Origin: Tamarix chinensis
Taxonomy: Eukaryota > Streptophyta > Magnoliopsida > Caryophyllales > Tamaricaceae
Assembly (NCBI GenBank): GCA_030549775.1
Contig: CM060177.1
Span: forward strand, 32,017,014 to 32,081,013
DNA: 64,000 nt
Reading direction: 5' to 3'
In this document: positions 36,349 to 49,009 of the stretch, in pieces
How positions within the stretch are numbered: position 1 is the first letter of the stretch
Layout: every line of letters begins with the position of its first letter
Made by a program: the position numbers and the translations under genes
Notes under the pieces: model-generated
Database searches by the model: none
Seen by the model: only the letters and a program-made list of their open reading frames with translations
Told to the model about the DNA's origin: nothing

Positions 36349-37982
36349 GTATATATGTTGCAATATATCCACTTACAACATTCATTTTTACTACAAGGGG
36401 TTCTTCTGGTGGGGTGTTTTTAATTGTTCAAAGGCCAAGTATCTATCATGATTGCTGAATCGCTACCAACGCTGTTGATCCATGATTGATTGTTGGATAT
36501 GTAACCATTAAAATGTATAAAACCTCAAATCATACATATGGTTTTAATTACTACCTAGATACTTGGTAAACTTATGCATTTTAATTAAAATGTTTGTTTC
36601 TGAGGTGATGCAACTGTTGCACTTGATTGTATTTATTTAGTACAAATAGCATTAATTAAGCCAAATTAGTAAGAAAGCAAAATATTCTGATTATGATGGA
36701 GGCTTTGATTTCAATATTGATGATGAGATGTTGCTCCATCTAAATTATCTGGTTTTAATTCATGCTTCTTAATAATTAATGATCCTAAACCATTAATTAG
36801 TTTTGCATTGCAGGGGATAGCTATGCCGGTAATTAACCAATCGTAGAAATTAACGAATCACTTAGTAGATCTCACAGCTTATTTTTTTATGAAATTTAAC
36901 AACAAATTAACACTTGAAGCTATTACTACGGAAAATCAAAGCTAATTTGACTAGCTTATAAATTGAATAAATTATTAAATATAAAAAAATTCCATGAATT
37001 TACTTTGGAAGAATACTACTTGATGAGCTCGAGATTTCTCAAATTTAGACATGCAAGTACATGGAACTATTAAATTGAAACCAACAAGTTCAAAACCTAT
37101 TAAGACTTTTTATAAGCTTAGAAAATGAATCAGGATAGAGCGCTTACCTTTTCTCCGCAGACAGATAAACAATTAAGAGTTGAGGATTGGAGTTATGGAG
37201 ATAATAACGGGGAAGAAGAATGGGAGAGGATCTGAATATAAATAAAGTGGAAGGTTGTAGAGGAAGAATGAGTGGCTAAGACGATGTTTTCAACAACGAA
37301 TGATGGGTTTAGTAAGGTACTTATCTGAGATGGAGAATGGATTGTGTAGTTGCTTGCTGTTGTCCTTTGTCATGCGGTACTACTTTGGTGTGTCACTGGT
37401 TGCAACAGTTCATTGTGGAGGTGGCGATGGCAACCAACTATTGGTATGGTGGTGCGGTGTTGGCCTGGGTCAAAGGGTAGAAGTAGGGAAATAAGGTTGG
37501 GGTTGAGGGATTTCAAAAATCACAAATGAACAACAAAGAGAGATAAGGAGAGGGAGAGAGACAAAATAAACATACAAATATTTAGTGATGAATATTTAAA
37601 TACCCTTTATCTGAATGGATAATTTGTATAAAAAGATATATGAATTGAATATTTATAATATATTATTAATATAATATTAACTATAATTTATAGTGTCAAA
37701 TAGGGACATTTTAATATATTATCCTATTAGATAGTGTCAAATAGGAGAATTTTTCTCATTGCCTTATTTGTTAATGATAAATAGAGGGATTTTATTATTG
37801 TACTATACATTATGCTCAAACAAGAGAATTTTTATTTATTACTCTATTAGATTGGATCAAATATGGGATATTTTATATTGCCCTATTTGTTAACATTAAT
37901 TTGTAGTGTATGTATGCATGCATATATAATTAAAAAAAAACACATTAATAATTGAGAAACCAAAATGTTCCACTTAAAGTAA

Positions 37983-38465
37983 TTTGATAGTCAGGATTAA
38001 AAGCTAATAATTAGCGATCCAAACTTGCCTACAGTATACAAAAGCCATTTGCCACCACAAAATCCACAAAATATTCCATTAAAATTTATATGACGTATAA
38101 TATTTTTGTACATTATGTGTGTGACCGAAGCAATGGGGTAACACAATACTGACCTCATCATTTTTAATTCGAATTTGGGACCTCTGATACCCAGGATATG
38201 ATATTTAATAGTTATGATTAATTGATATTTAATAGTTTGGATAAAAAGCTAATAATCAACGATCCAAACTTGCCAACGATATACGAAAGCCACTTGACAC
38301 CACAAAATCCACAAAGATTTCCATAAAAACTGTTACAATGTACAATATTTACGTACATTGTGTGTGACCGAAGCAATGAGGTAACATATTACTTATCTCA
38401 TCCTTATTTATTCGAACTTGAGACATCTAGTACCTACGATCTGATCTTTACTACTATACCAAACT
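37983..38465. repeat. Tandem duplication, 245 bp unit
   Basis: AAAAGCTAATAAT-A-CGATCCAAACTTGCC recurs 245 bp apart (38001 and 38246). Both copies then share GCCA-TTG-CACCACAAAATCCACAAA, GTACATT-TGTGTGTGACCGAAGCAATG and TTCGAA-TTG-GACATCT. Divergence is moderate. It lies just outside the right end of the CACTA element. Confidence 0.8.
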
Positions 38466-41400
38466 TCGTCCGGTGCCGACCTCATTCTTTACAATTATCT
38501 TTCATACTCCCAAAAGAATTGAATAATTGAAGGGCCATCAATTATCCAACTTAAGTGTGCGTATGATGTTTGCATTTTACCATCACATAAAAAGCAAGAT
38601 GATCAGCGTCATTCAAATATTCAAAGAGATAAATTAACACACTAATGTATTATTATAAATTTAATGTGCCAAAAGCTAGCTATTCATTGACTTTATGAGT
38701 GTCGAACTAAGTAAGAGGTGATTACAAATATTTTGTTGATCAACCTCTTTTGCCCTAACAAGAATGGTCATCCTATTCCACGACTGTGAAATCTCTTACT
38801 TCATATATGCAATAATACATGAATGATGATGTCACCCATGAAGTTACAACCAATGGTTAAAATTAGAACCCTTACTGTTTTAGATACCAAGTATTAATTA
38901 GATGCTCCGTATTCAAATTATACGTTTTGTACGCCTTATCATTCACTTGATTGAATTCAAATTTGTCCACTTTGCAAAAGGATTATTCGAGGAATGTATA
39001 GAAGAGAACTATGATTAATTGCATTAACCGGTATAAAGGGTAATTGGTAGCAGTGTTAAGGAATATTATAGTCACCAAAAAAGGAGATGAAATAACGGTG
39101 GAAGAAATAAAGTCGAGTAGACAAAGAAAAAGAAGGTATTAAACGTAGGTTTATTTTTATATATTTAATAATTTTTTTATTAAAAGAATAAGAAAGTTTG
39201 ATATAGAGAAACATTAGCAAAAAAAATAGTTTTAGGTTCAAAGAAAGAAAGAAAGAAAAAATAATTTTTACTTTTAATTTACTTAAGAGAATAAAATAAA
39301 ATAAAATAACTAAAACTTAGTTATTTAATTTTCTTTTAAAAAAAATACAAAAGAAAAAAAGTGTTGTAGTCATTTTTCTTCTTAAGATCAAATGGAGCAC
39401 AAGGAGAATGTCCGAAACAAACACGGGCATAATCTAGTGGTCAAGGCATGGTACGTGATACAAGAAGCACAAGGAGAATCTTTCGAAACAAAGATAGGCA
39501 CGTATTACGGTTCGTCCGTAAGGAATGGATCGAGACAAGCCTCGCTATCGATGTTTCATTCTAGAATTCAACTGTTTGAAACCCGAACAAAAAGGCAAGA
39601 GAAGATGACAAAAGTTGGGAGTAATGAGAGAGCAAAAAGCAACCAGCTCAATTCCGTTATAAAATATGTCCCGGGGGTTTTACTTATAATGGGTCAAATT
39701 TTAATCGGATTTAATTATATTTATATTTAAATTTATTTATATTAATTAGATTTAGATTAAATTTAGATATAAATTTAAGTCAGATTCGTCGTATCTAAAA
39801 ATTATAGATCCAAATATATTAAACATAAAATAAATCTAAGAAATTTGGATCGTTACCGTGGTTATACTTATATCCTTCTTGGACAAGTATCCTTATATTT
39901 TACGAGTGAAAATCCGGAGAGTCCGGACGAGTTAATCCAAAGGAAAAGGCTTAAAATCGGCATTGGGAGGTGAGTAAAGTTGTGAAGCAAAGCAACGTAA
40001 AGTGCTTTCTGTACATTGGTTTATTTTTATCTATCTACTCTTGACTTCTGTCTATTAATTAAATGCATCTGTCCAGTTCCTAAACAATAATAGAGTTTGC
40101 CTATAAAAAAATACAGCAGTACTAGACTTTGCATTTTTTTTTTGTCTAACTTTTTTTTCATCTGATCTAATTCGTAAAAATTTAACGTATTATTATTAGT
40201 TTAACAATATTAATTCTATAATTTATATTTTTCCCATAAATTTCACTATTGTATTTATTATAACTATTTTTATGATTATTAACATTAATTTAATACTATT
40301 TTTATTGTTGTTAAAATTTTATCAATGTAATCTAATTTAAAAATAAAGTGAGCGACGGAGGAGCTTAATCAAGCGATGGACCAACTACCCTCCACCCAAC
40401 TCAAGCCTAACCATCAAACTCTTGCTTTTTATTTGGAATTTGGAATATGTCTCTTCAGCGGAGGCACGCTAGCTCAGCTCGGTTGCGTACCTGCTCCTCA
40501 ATTCACCCTCCCCAACGGTTTCTAAGTTGTCATTTCATACACATATAGAATTTTTTTTTGACTACCCTCACTGATTCCCTGAATGATGACCACGTACTAT
40601 GGAAGGGGACCCTTATAGTCATCGTCGTATAAATAAAAGACCAAGAATATTAATACTACTTTATATTCTGAAACTAAAGCGACATGTTTGGAAAAATATT
40701 ATTCGATGATCCCCACCTCCCCGGTCTCTCTCTCTCTCTAAACTCACGAGGATACCGCAATGTCAATTATAATTTAAGATACATAGTCGCAGCCACCATC
40801 AATATGTGTATAAGTATTTATAAATAAAGTATTCAAACCTGAAATTTATAATATGTAATTTGTATTTACTTTTATGTCTTTTCTATGAAAAAAATATGTA
40901 AACAATTATGGTTGTAATTAGGAAAGAGACGTTTATGGATTGAATATCTGATAAAAAAAATTTAAAATTCGGAGAAAAGTCTAAGATATTTGATATTTTA
41001 TATTGAATTATAAATAATTTATCGGATATCTTAAAATTTTATCAGATTAAAAAAAAATCAACTATAAATTTATGCAATCCCTAATATCAAACGTATCTGG
41101 TTTGAACCAATGTAATAATTATTTGATTCTAGTATTAAACAACTTAATATCTACCCTATAATTTAAATCTCTTATAATAATTAAATATATAATAAAAATT
41201 TAAATACACACACACACACATATATATTTGATTGTATGATAATAAAATAGTATGAAAATTACATTATTTTTAGTATATACCCACAAATTTTTTTTATTAG
41301 ATCTAATATTCAATTTGTTTACTTTTTTTTTAGATCAGATCAATTCAAATATCAAATCCCATGGACATCAACCAAAAAGCTCACCAATGTTATTAGCTAC

Positions 41401-42250
41401 TTTTATATATTTTCTTTATTTTATAATATAAAATTTATTAGATTTTTACTCCGCGTCGAGCAACATAAGCGAAATGGAGATTGGTAAAGTCGTGAAGAAG
41501 AAAAGACATTGGCAACATATCTAGTGAAATTTAGTATAAGATAGAACTTAGTAATATATTATCAGGGTTCAACAAAATGAGTCAAATGATATATTTATTC
41601 CTATTATTAAAATAATATCTAATTTAAATTTGAGGATAAAAGTAAAGTTATATAGGATAATAATAAAGTAGTCTGATTCACAATTAAATATTTGTTTAGA
41701 GTTAATTATTAAAAGTAGTTATTTAATATAATTATTTATTTTAAAATTTTTATTTAAAAAAATTAGTTTTAAAATTTGAAAATTTTAGATAATTTTTTTT
41801 TTGATAAGTAGCTTCAAACAAATTATAAATGGGTAGATTCTGATTTTTCTCATTTTCACAACAAGTTTGATATGATATTACAACCGAATATATAGCTGGT
41901 TCACGTGACTAGTCTTGTTGTATTTTTAATACTATGCCTGAAAGTAGAGCCACTGGGCCGAGGTAATTTCCTTTCATCGCTCTTGATAATTAATCTAAAA
42001 CAAAACTACCTAATCTCGAGCCTTAATGTTGGGCCAAGGCATTTAATCTTCACAACACATCCACGTTGATCTACAAAGGTGGCCCGAAAGGTGCTGACGA
42101 AAAAAAAAAAACAAAAGAAGCTATTTAGGGCCTATGAGATTTGGGGGCTTGGCGCGGATGCTCGGCCTGCAACTGCCAATCGATGTGCCTGCTTGTGGAC
42201 ATTGTAGTACGGCACGACGTTAACAGATGAGCTTGGGTTGGGACTTGGGA
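38466..42250. other. Intergenic DNA, no gene seen
   Basis: A 112-codon plus-strand frame at 39392-39730 is mainly Lys/Glu/Ser-rich and contains a 70 bp direct repeat (GCACAAGGAGAAT at 39397 and 39467), so I do not call it a gene. A more balanced patch at 40370-40640 has no recognisable frame. The 40920-41110 segment with TTATCGGATATC and ATCAGATT motifs resembles 28560-28720 and may be a shared dispersed repeat. Confidence 0.45.
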
Positions 42251-43390
42251 GCAAGAGCATCTCCAACCCATTCTTAAATTTAAGGTTTTTAATTATATTA
42301 CTTAATTTTTTTATTTTTATAATTTTATAAATTTATTTTAAAATAGAGTCAATACTTTATATTCATCAACTTCAACTTTACAATACCCAATTACTTTTAT
42401 TAATTACATCATCAATCATTTACACTTTACATTATTTAACTTTTTATTTATAACAATATATACATAACAATTAATAATTAGGCTAAAAATAATTTTAATT
42501 AAATATACATTTATAAATTATTTCAAAAATTAATTTTGGTTTTTTTTTACTTAGATTTTTTATTGTTGTTAAAAATATTATGATTTGAATTATTTTTAAA
42601 ATAACCTATTATAGTGTATTTAGTTTTTTTTGCTACAATATTAATAATTAGTAAAAATATATAAAATTAATAAAATTATTATATAAATATTACAACAAAA
42701 ATACAAATACAATATATTATTTTAATGATAGCCGCATCTAATTCGGCACAATTACATTACGAAAATAGAAATGAATACAACATATGTAAATATTAGGAGA
42801 TAGATAATCAATAGAACACAAACTAATTAATAAAATAAATATAAGTAGAAAAATTAATAAAAAATGATAACTAGAGAAATTGATAATTAATAAAATAAAT
42901 TTAAATAGAGAAATGAATAAGATTAATTAGGTACAGAAATGAATACGAGAAAGAGAGGTAGAATAGAGAATATAAAAATATATAAAAAAATGATGTATTT
43001 ATGGATAATTTATTTTTACTGTTATTATTAATGATCATATTTTTTCATATATATTAAAAAAATAAATTATATTTTAATGGTAAAATTTAGACTAAAAATA
43101 TATCAAAAATTAGGTTTTACAGTCCGCACGGAGCAGCAAAAGCTGACCCACACTCGCGCATATTAGTGCAGCGCATGGACTCCACGCGCCCGACAACTGT
43201 AGCTTTTGCTCCTTGTGCGGAGCCATTGGACATGACTTTTGCTTCTTTTCGGACAATAGAAGATCTGAAATTTTTTAGGATACCTTAAATTTGATGGTAA
43301 ATTTTTTTTTTTCCACAATCACAACTCCAAATTTGAGATTGGGATCCAATTTTTTTTTTTATCCATTGTGGTTGCTCTAAGTTGATTCTA
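42250..43390. mobile_element. MITE-like A+T-rich element with GAGCATCTCCAACC end
   Basis: Opens with AAGAGCATCTCCAACCC and closes with CCATTGTGGTTGCTCTAAG, whose reverse complement is CTTAGAGCAACCACAATGG. AGAGCATCTCCAAC and AGAGCAACCACAATGG are both end types seen in plant short non-autonomous transposons. The two ends match only over AGAGCA, so two different elements may be abutted. The interior is A+T-rich and non-coding. Confidence 0.4.
43124..43220. repeat. G+C-rich inverted repeat (foldback)
   Basis: CCGCACGGAGCAGCAAAAGC (43124 on) and the reverse complement of 43201-43220, CCGCACAAGGAGCAAAAGCT, form arms of about 20 bp that match closely around a 56 bp G+C-rich loop. It stands out inside very A+T-rich DNA and could be the core of a small foldback transposon. 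Confidence 0.65.
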
Positions 43391-43567
43391 GGCTGAGGAA
43401 AAGGATATAAATGGGTCAACTTTTATTCTAAATCCGACTAATTTTATTCCATTGATATATAAATAAATACAAAAGAAGAATTTTTTTTTATTGAGTTCAA
43501 GTATAAATACAGATAACATATATCCATATTTTTATTTGTGTCCATATCTATATTGATTTACCCGATA

Positions 43568-43608
<41 letters not shown>

Positions 43609-44715
43609 TACATTTGATTTTAAAATAAATATAATATAAATTTAATGCTAAAATTGTCATTTGACTTAACCCTTAATTGGTTCGTTGGATACATCCATTG
43701 GGTAATTTAATGGGTAAATGGGTTAATTATTGAATAATGAAATTTAATAAATATAAATATGAATGTATCAGTGGATAACCTTTTATGTACGGGTACAGAT
43801 TCGAGTATAATTTTTTATGACATAAGGATATGGGTATGAATGTGTTTGCCTTGAACTTACCCCATTTACATCTCTCTCAATCAAACTGAGATTCAACCTA
43901 ATTTATTTCAACACACGGATTCAAATACGACCCAGATTTTGTGGGACTCAAAAGTTTAGGTGCGGATCAATATCCATTGGGTTTGAGAAATAGATAGGTC
44001 TCAAAAAGATTTCATATGAGTCTGACTGCCTGTTTAAAAAAAATTATTGTAAGTTTTATCTATCTATATATATATATTATTTAATAATATATACAAAATT
44101 TTAGATGTGGATCAAAATCCATTGAGTTTGACTATCTATTAAAATAAAATATTGTAAGTTTTATCTGTCTATTGATCTATATATATATTCGTTAATATAT
44201 AATTAGTCTATAAAATTTTTCCAACAAAGATTTTTTTCCCACAATTTACTTCTACTTTTCAAAAGATATTATAATGCCTCTATATTTGTGCAAATTTTAT
44301 GCTACAACTAGTCATATGGTGTAGCACCATGTGACCGATGATGTCAACATATCATTAACAACTCTGTTTTATTAAAGTTAAATTAATTTAAATTTAGTGT
44401 ACTAAAAAAATACCATATAATTTTTAAAATTATACTCTATAAAGAAAGATTTGTATTGATATAGTTTTGATAAGGAAATGATTATAGTAAAATATAGTAC
44501 AACATCGGTGAAATATCATGAAATAATTAAAATATGAGTAAAAGTAATAGTGAAATATACTTAGATATATAATAAAATCTGTTTGTGGTTTTGGTAAAAA
44601 ATACATACATGATTGATGATATATGCTTAGACTAATCTTTTTTTTTTCTTTTAGCAAACATTATGATGAAAAATATGTTTAACAACTTTAAAAGATAAGT
44701 AAATTTATGTGTGGT
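43225..44715. other. Intergenic DNA, no gene seen
   Basis: A+T-rich. The 43390-43990 part has AAATGGGTCAACTTTTATTC, GGATACATCCATTGGGTA and CGGGTACAGATTCGAGTA motifs like those of the GGGTC-rich transposon at 60222. A (TTA)13 run sits at 43569-43608. No coding frame is supported. Confidence 0.45.
43569..43608. repeat. (TTA)13 microsatellite
   Basis: Uninterrupted TTA trinucleotide run. Confidence 0.95.
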
Positions 44716-45372
44716 CACTACTACGGATATGGAAAATAATAATGGCATATTAATAACGGTGTTTGTGAAACCGTTGCTAAGAGCATAAAAATTAATAAAC
44801 AGGATTGTTGATGAAGTTTTGATAAAAGCTATAGGTTAAAAACGTTATTAAAACCTCCAAAAAAATTCACATGGATGATTTAATAATAGTTCTTGCTTGA
44901 ACCATTATTAAAACACTAGTCTTTCTGCCTCTTATTTTCATTTAGGTCTTGTTTTTGTGCCAAAAATTTTCATACTCTTGTGCGAGCTCCTCCCCTCTCT
45001 TACTCTTCTTGTGCACCATGCACCACCACTCTTCCTCCTCTCAACTCCAAGCAATGCCGCTGGTGTTCTCATCCTCTCGGTGACTGTTTGCTGGTGTTGA
45101 AGCTGAACATTGCCGCGGCCAAGGCGTTGTTGCATGTCCAGCTCTTGGCCATACAATCATTTGGTCAATCTTGTTCTGCTGTATTTGTAGGTGTTCGTCG
45201 TTGCTCCTCATGGTCGCCACTGCTCCTTTTTGCATTTATGATTTTTCTCTTCCCTTATACTTTTATTATATATAAGTACATGCAATTTGAAGCATGTTGT
45301 AATTTGTTGTTGAGAAATGTTGCTATTTATTATTGAATTTGTTGATGTTATTAGCATGAATGTGTTTGCATG

Positions 45373-45413
<41 letters not shown>

Positions 45414-45422
45414 ATTGTAGTG
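44716..45422. mobile_element. Small CACTA-like non-autonomous element
   Basis: The left end is CACTACTACGGATATGG. The right end, reverse-complemented, is CACTACAATGGTATATAT. Near the left end, ATAACGGTGTTTGTGAAACCGTTGC is an imperfect palindrome of the AACGGTTT/AAACCGTT kind seen in many plant CACTA ends. The flanking 3 bp (GGT, CTT) do not match. The 44980-45230 interior is more balanced in composition but contains no recognisable protein. Confidence 0.5.
45376..45411. repeat. (TA)18 microsatellite
   Basis: Uninterrupted TA dinucleotide run just inside the right end of the small CACTA-like element. Confidence 0.95.
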
Positions 45423-46140
45423 CTTAATTGCTAAGAGAAATAAAATACTTAAAATATTAGTAAAGTTACTTGTAAAAATTACACACCCATACATTTTCAT
45501 TAATAAGTATGATGTATATAGTATAACTTGGGTGATAAAATATTTTTATAACAATATTGAAAGATGTATACAAGTTATTTTGTAAGTAAAAAATATATCA
45601 ATAAGGGTGCTATAATTTATAAAGAAATATGTCAAAAACATTATGGTGTAATTATTTTTATATTTTCAATAACTCTAATTAAATATATTTTAATTTAAAA
45701 AATATGAAAAAATATTAATGTTATGATGACATCAACGTTCATACAATGAAGAATGGTTCAACCGTTCGCACCATATAAGTATTTCTTAATTTTTAAAATG
45801 CAATTGGTTAGTTTAAATCTAAAAATATTTGCCAATTGTTTATCCATAAATAGAAAGAGATAAAATTAAAAAGGAATGTTGTTATATGTATGGATCTTTT
45901 CCTAAGTTCACACCCCTTAAAAGGGGTAATTTTTTTGTTTGACAACTTTTACATTTTCATTTGTAACCTACCTCTTCTCAGCTCTATTTTGTTTATCTTT
46001 GTTCTTTTTGTATCCATTAATTAATCACACAAAAATTTTATTTTTTCAACCTAGAAGATATTATTTATGGAAAAATATAATGAATCTAACGACTTTTTTA
46101 GTGAAGATGAACTTGATGAAATAATGGTGAGAAGGTTTTT
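45423..46140. other. A+T-rich intergenic DNA, no gene seen
   Basis: No recognisable coding frame or repeat boundary before the MULE-associated repeat array begins. Confidence 0.5.
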
Positions 46141-46224
46141 TTTTTCAAAATTTTTAGGCGTGATGGGTTACTAGTGCATCAAAACTCTTAGCTAATAGGC
46201 AAATCATCTGTCATAAAGTAGATC

Positions 46225-46870
46225 TCACGGGCGATTCACTCATCAGAAGGAATGTGTGCTAGGCAATTTACCCGTCAGAATGAATGTTTGATGGGCCACC
46301 TACCTGTTTAGGGATGACAAATTTTCTCGCGGGTTTAGGGCCTCGTTGGGGATTCCCCACTTGAGTTCGAGTTTGGGGAGAGAGTTTGGGTTTGGAGATT
46401 CTTATCAAGGATAGGATGGGGATGGGTTTGGGGTCCTCAACCTCGAACCCGCCCCAATTTTTTTTTATAATTCTATATATATTATATATGCATTTTTATA
46501 TATAATATAATATAAATTAAAATATATTATAAAAAATAAAATCGGGTATCAATGATGGAGTCGGGTTTCGAGTATTAGGTCGTTGGGGAATGATCAGGGA
46601 TGGGGAATAGTTTGGGGATCAGGTCAGGGATTATCCGATAAAAAAACCAGGATTGGGGCAGGTTCGGGGATGATTTTACTTATCGAGTTCGGGAATGGGG
46701 ATGGGATCCTCGACCCGTCTCATTGCCATACTTATACTCATCACAAGCTGACTTTGTCGGGCAGCTCGCCCATTATTCTTTAATATTTACGGGCGATTTA
46801 CCCGATAGAAGGTAAAATCTTTTAGGGTAATGTCTATCGATTTTAAACTCTAGTAGGTAAATTACCCAAA
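46225..46870. repeat. Left subterminal array of GGGYGANTTACCC motifs
   Basis: Imperfect palindromes at about 46229 (CGGGCGATTCACTCATC), 46270 (AGGCAATTTACCCGTC), 46293 (GATGGGCCACCTACCTG), 46756 (TCGGGCAGCTCGCCCATT), 46790 (ACGGGCGATTTACCCGATAG) and 46854 (AGGTAAATTACCC). The same motif type forms the array at the other end. Confidence 0.65.
46311..46736. mobile_element. GGGGATTCCCC-rich small transposon remnant
   Basis: Starts TAGGGATGACAAATTTTCTC and ends CATTGCCATACTTA, whose reverse complement TAAGTATGGCAATG is an imperfect match to the start. The interior has repeated GGGGATTCCCCACTTG, GGATGGGGATGGG and CCTCGACCCG motifs on both flanks of an A+T-rich core. This style is common in plant hAT-like short elements. 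No convincing 8 bp duplication was found. It interrupts the left array of the MULE-like element. Confidence 0.5.
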
Positions 46871-46974
46871 AATCCTCTTTCCGTAATTTTATTTATTTAT
46901 TCATTTATATATTCCTTGTAATTTTATATTTTGAATATTAATTATAGAATCAAGATCCAGTTAATATTAATTTG

Positions 46975-48860
46975 AGTGGACTATTTGCTACAGATGAGAT
47001 TTTTTAACGATTGTGAATAATTAATTGGATGGGTTAAAGAAATTGGAAGGCCACATAATATGGTTTTAGGTATTGAGAGGTCCAAAAAAGGTAGAGTTTA
47101 GATACGTTGTGAGAAAGGTGGTGTTTATAGAAGACAACCTTCGGTGAATTCCAAGAATGTTCGATCTACTTGAACCAAAAAGTGTGCTTGTGAATCCAAG
47201 ATTCGTGGAATGGAAGATGATTGTGGTGGTTGTAAACTAATCGTAGAATATGGAATGCATAATCATAGATTAGGTAAGTATCTACAAGGGAATTTACGTG
47301 CTTCTCAGTTATCTTCAGAAGAATGCAGGTTGGTGCACGAGCTAACCCAAATAAATGTCAAACTAAGGGAGCTTATCAACAAGTTGAAACTAGGTGATGA
47401 GGATAATATTACAATACTTAGGATAATCTACAACGCTAGACATAAGTTCAAGGTATAGAATTTTATGGGACGTACAATCATGCAACGGTTATTACACTTC
47501 GTGAAAACCCACGAATACCGTTCATGGCATTATCGTTGCCCGATTATGATGTGGTTAGTGATGTTGTATTTGCACACCCAGATTCTATTGCTTTGTTACA
47601 TGCATTTTCACATGTCATTTGTTTGGATTGCACACATAAAACTAATAAATACAACCATCCTTTCTTGAAGGTTGTTGGTTGTATGTTTAGTGGTAAGAAT
47701 TTCACCATTGCCTTGGCATTTATGATGAATGAAAATATAGAAAACTACAAATGAGTGCTTGATAAGGTAAAGAGATTGATGTATCTCCATGAACTAAATG
47801 CGATGATCACTGATGGGGAACTAGAACTAATGTAAATAGTACCAAAAGTCTTTTCTAATGCAATAGTTTTCTTGTGTAGATGACACATTAGTAAAAATGT
47901 TATCTCTCATGCTATAAGAAGTTGGAAAGTATAGTAGTGGGATAACGTTTCTTAGGAGGTTGGAGAAAGATTATACAAGCTACTACAATTGAAACATATG
48001 AGAATGAGCTTCTACTTATGGGTAACAAATGGGGTAGGTTTCTACATCTTTTACAATATGTATACTATACCTGGTTAAATCCATACGAGGAGATATTTGT
48101 TTTAGTGTGGGTTGACAAAATTTTTCATTTTGGCACTCATATGACCAATAGGTATAATTTTTTTTATTGTAAATATTCAATGTCATTTAACTTATTACTA
48201 AATAACACTTAATCATTACGTATGTTTTGAAATTTTAATCGTAGGGTGGAAAGTGAACATGAAAAGCTGAAGAAATATATATCATCATCATAGATGAGAT
48301 TTGACACATTATGATCAAAGATCTACACACTGATAAGACTCTAAATTAATGAGGTGAAAAAAGATCTAGAGCAATCATGGATTATTATTCCATATTACTC
48401 TACCGATGACATATCGTTCATGGAGCTCACATCTTTTGTATGTTGTAGAGAATTGTAACTGATCCAAGAGGAGAATAAAAAGGTCTAATATAGTTGGTCT
48501 CGAATCCTTAGGATGTGGTTGTTACTTGAGGTTGACACATGGTCTACCATGTGCACATGAGATATTTCATTACAAATGAGATTATTAACCCATTATCGTA
48601 TTAGCAATGCATCAATTATGGAAGACTTTTACTTTTTTCATAACACAAGAAGAAAGGTTTGTTTTTGATGATTCAACCGTTGATCTATTTGTACGCCTAT
48701 TTGCTTCTAACTTTATGTATAAGATTCGAAAGATGCTTGACCATTCACCGTCAAGTCTATGATACTATTTTAATCTTATTGATGAGATTCTAGAACCTGC
48801 ACAAACAAGTATGGTAGAATCTAATTCCAACAAAGAAAAGGGAGCTATAGTAATAACACA
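46975..48860 (+). pseudogene. MULE/FAR1-type transposase pseudogene
   Basis: A broken coding region. An N-terminal zinc-finger-like part (about 47090-47275) has TKKCACESKIRGMEDDC followed by EYGMHNHRLGKY, the Cys and His-x-His pattern of FAR1/WRKY-GCM1 fingers. HELTQINVKLRELI and IYNARHKF then match the usual MULE spacer. The transposase core shows AHPDSIALLHAFSHVICLDC (first catalytic Asp) followed by THKTNKYNHPFLKVVGC, then NAMITDGELELM (second Asp, near 47806). The SWIM zinc finger CGCYLRLTHGLPCAH is at 48513-48563. Several in-frame stops and frame changes (for example stops after 47458 and at 47752-47754) make it non-functional. Family: Mutator-like transposases related to FAR1/FHY3. Confidence 0.85.
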
Positions 48861-49009
48861 CAAAAGGAACCATCATAGTGGGAGCACATAGATCGTGCTT
48901 ATTCAGAATCACTTACGAGGAAAGGTCGATCGGGTCAGGGACGTGGTCATACATCTCCTAGCAGAGGTCGCTCTTCCCCTGGTTGATCACATCAAGGAAT
49001 AAGTAGTAG

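Larger units (their letters stand above)
32917..37908 (-). mobile_element. Decayed CACTA (En/Spm) transposon
   Basis: The left end reads CACTGAAAATTTAGTTAAAT. The reverse complement of the right end reads CACTACAAATTAATGTTAAC, so the element has CACTA-type inverted termini with substitutions. Both subterminal regions are full of short repeats: TGACCTATCTATTAGG and ATATTACCC on the left, GTGTCAAATAGG and ATTATCCTATTAGATAG on the right. Long subterminal repeat arrays are typical of CACTA elements. A transposase-associated fragment on the minus strand (34420-34722) supports the call and sets the orientation. The flanking 3 bp (ACT left, TAT right) do not match, so the duplication is lost or one end is slightly misplaced. 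A solo LTR has inserted inside. Confidence 0.65.

Noticed and set aside
39392..39730. 112-codon plus-strand frame
   Set aside because: Contains a 70 bp direct repeat and no domain, in A+T-rich DNA with no supporting exon structure.
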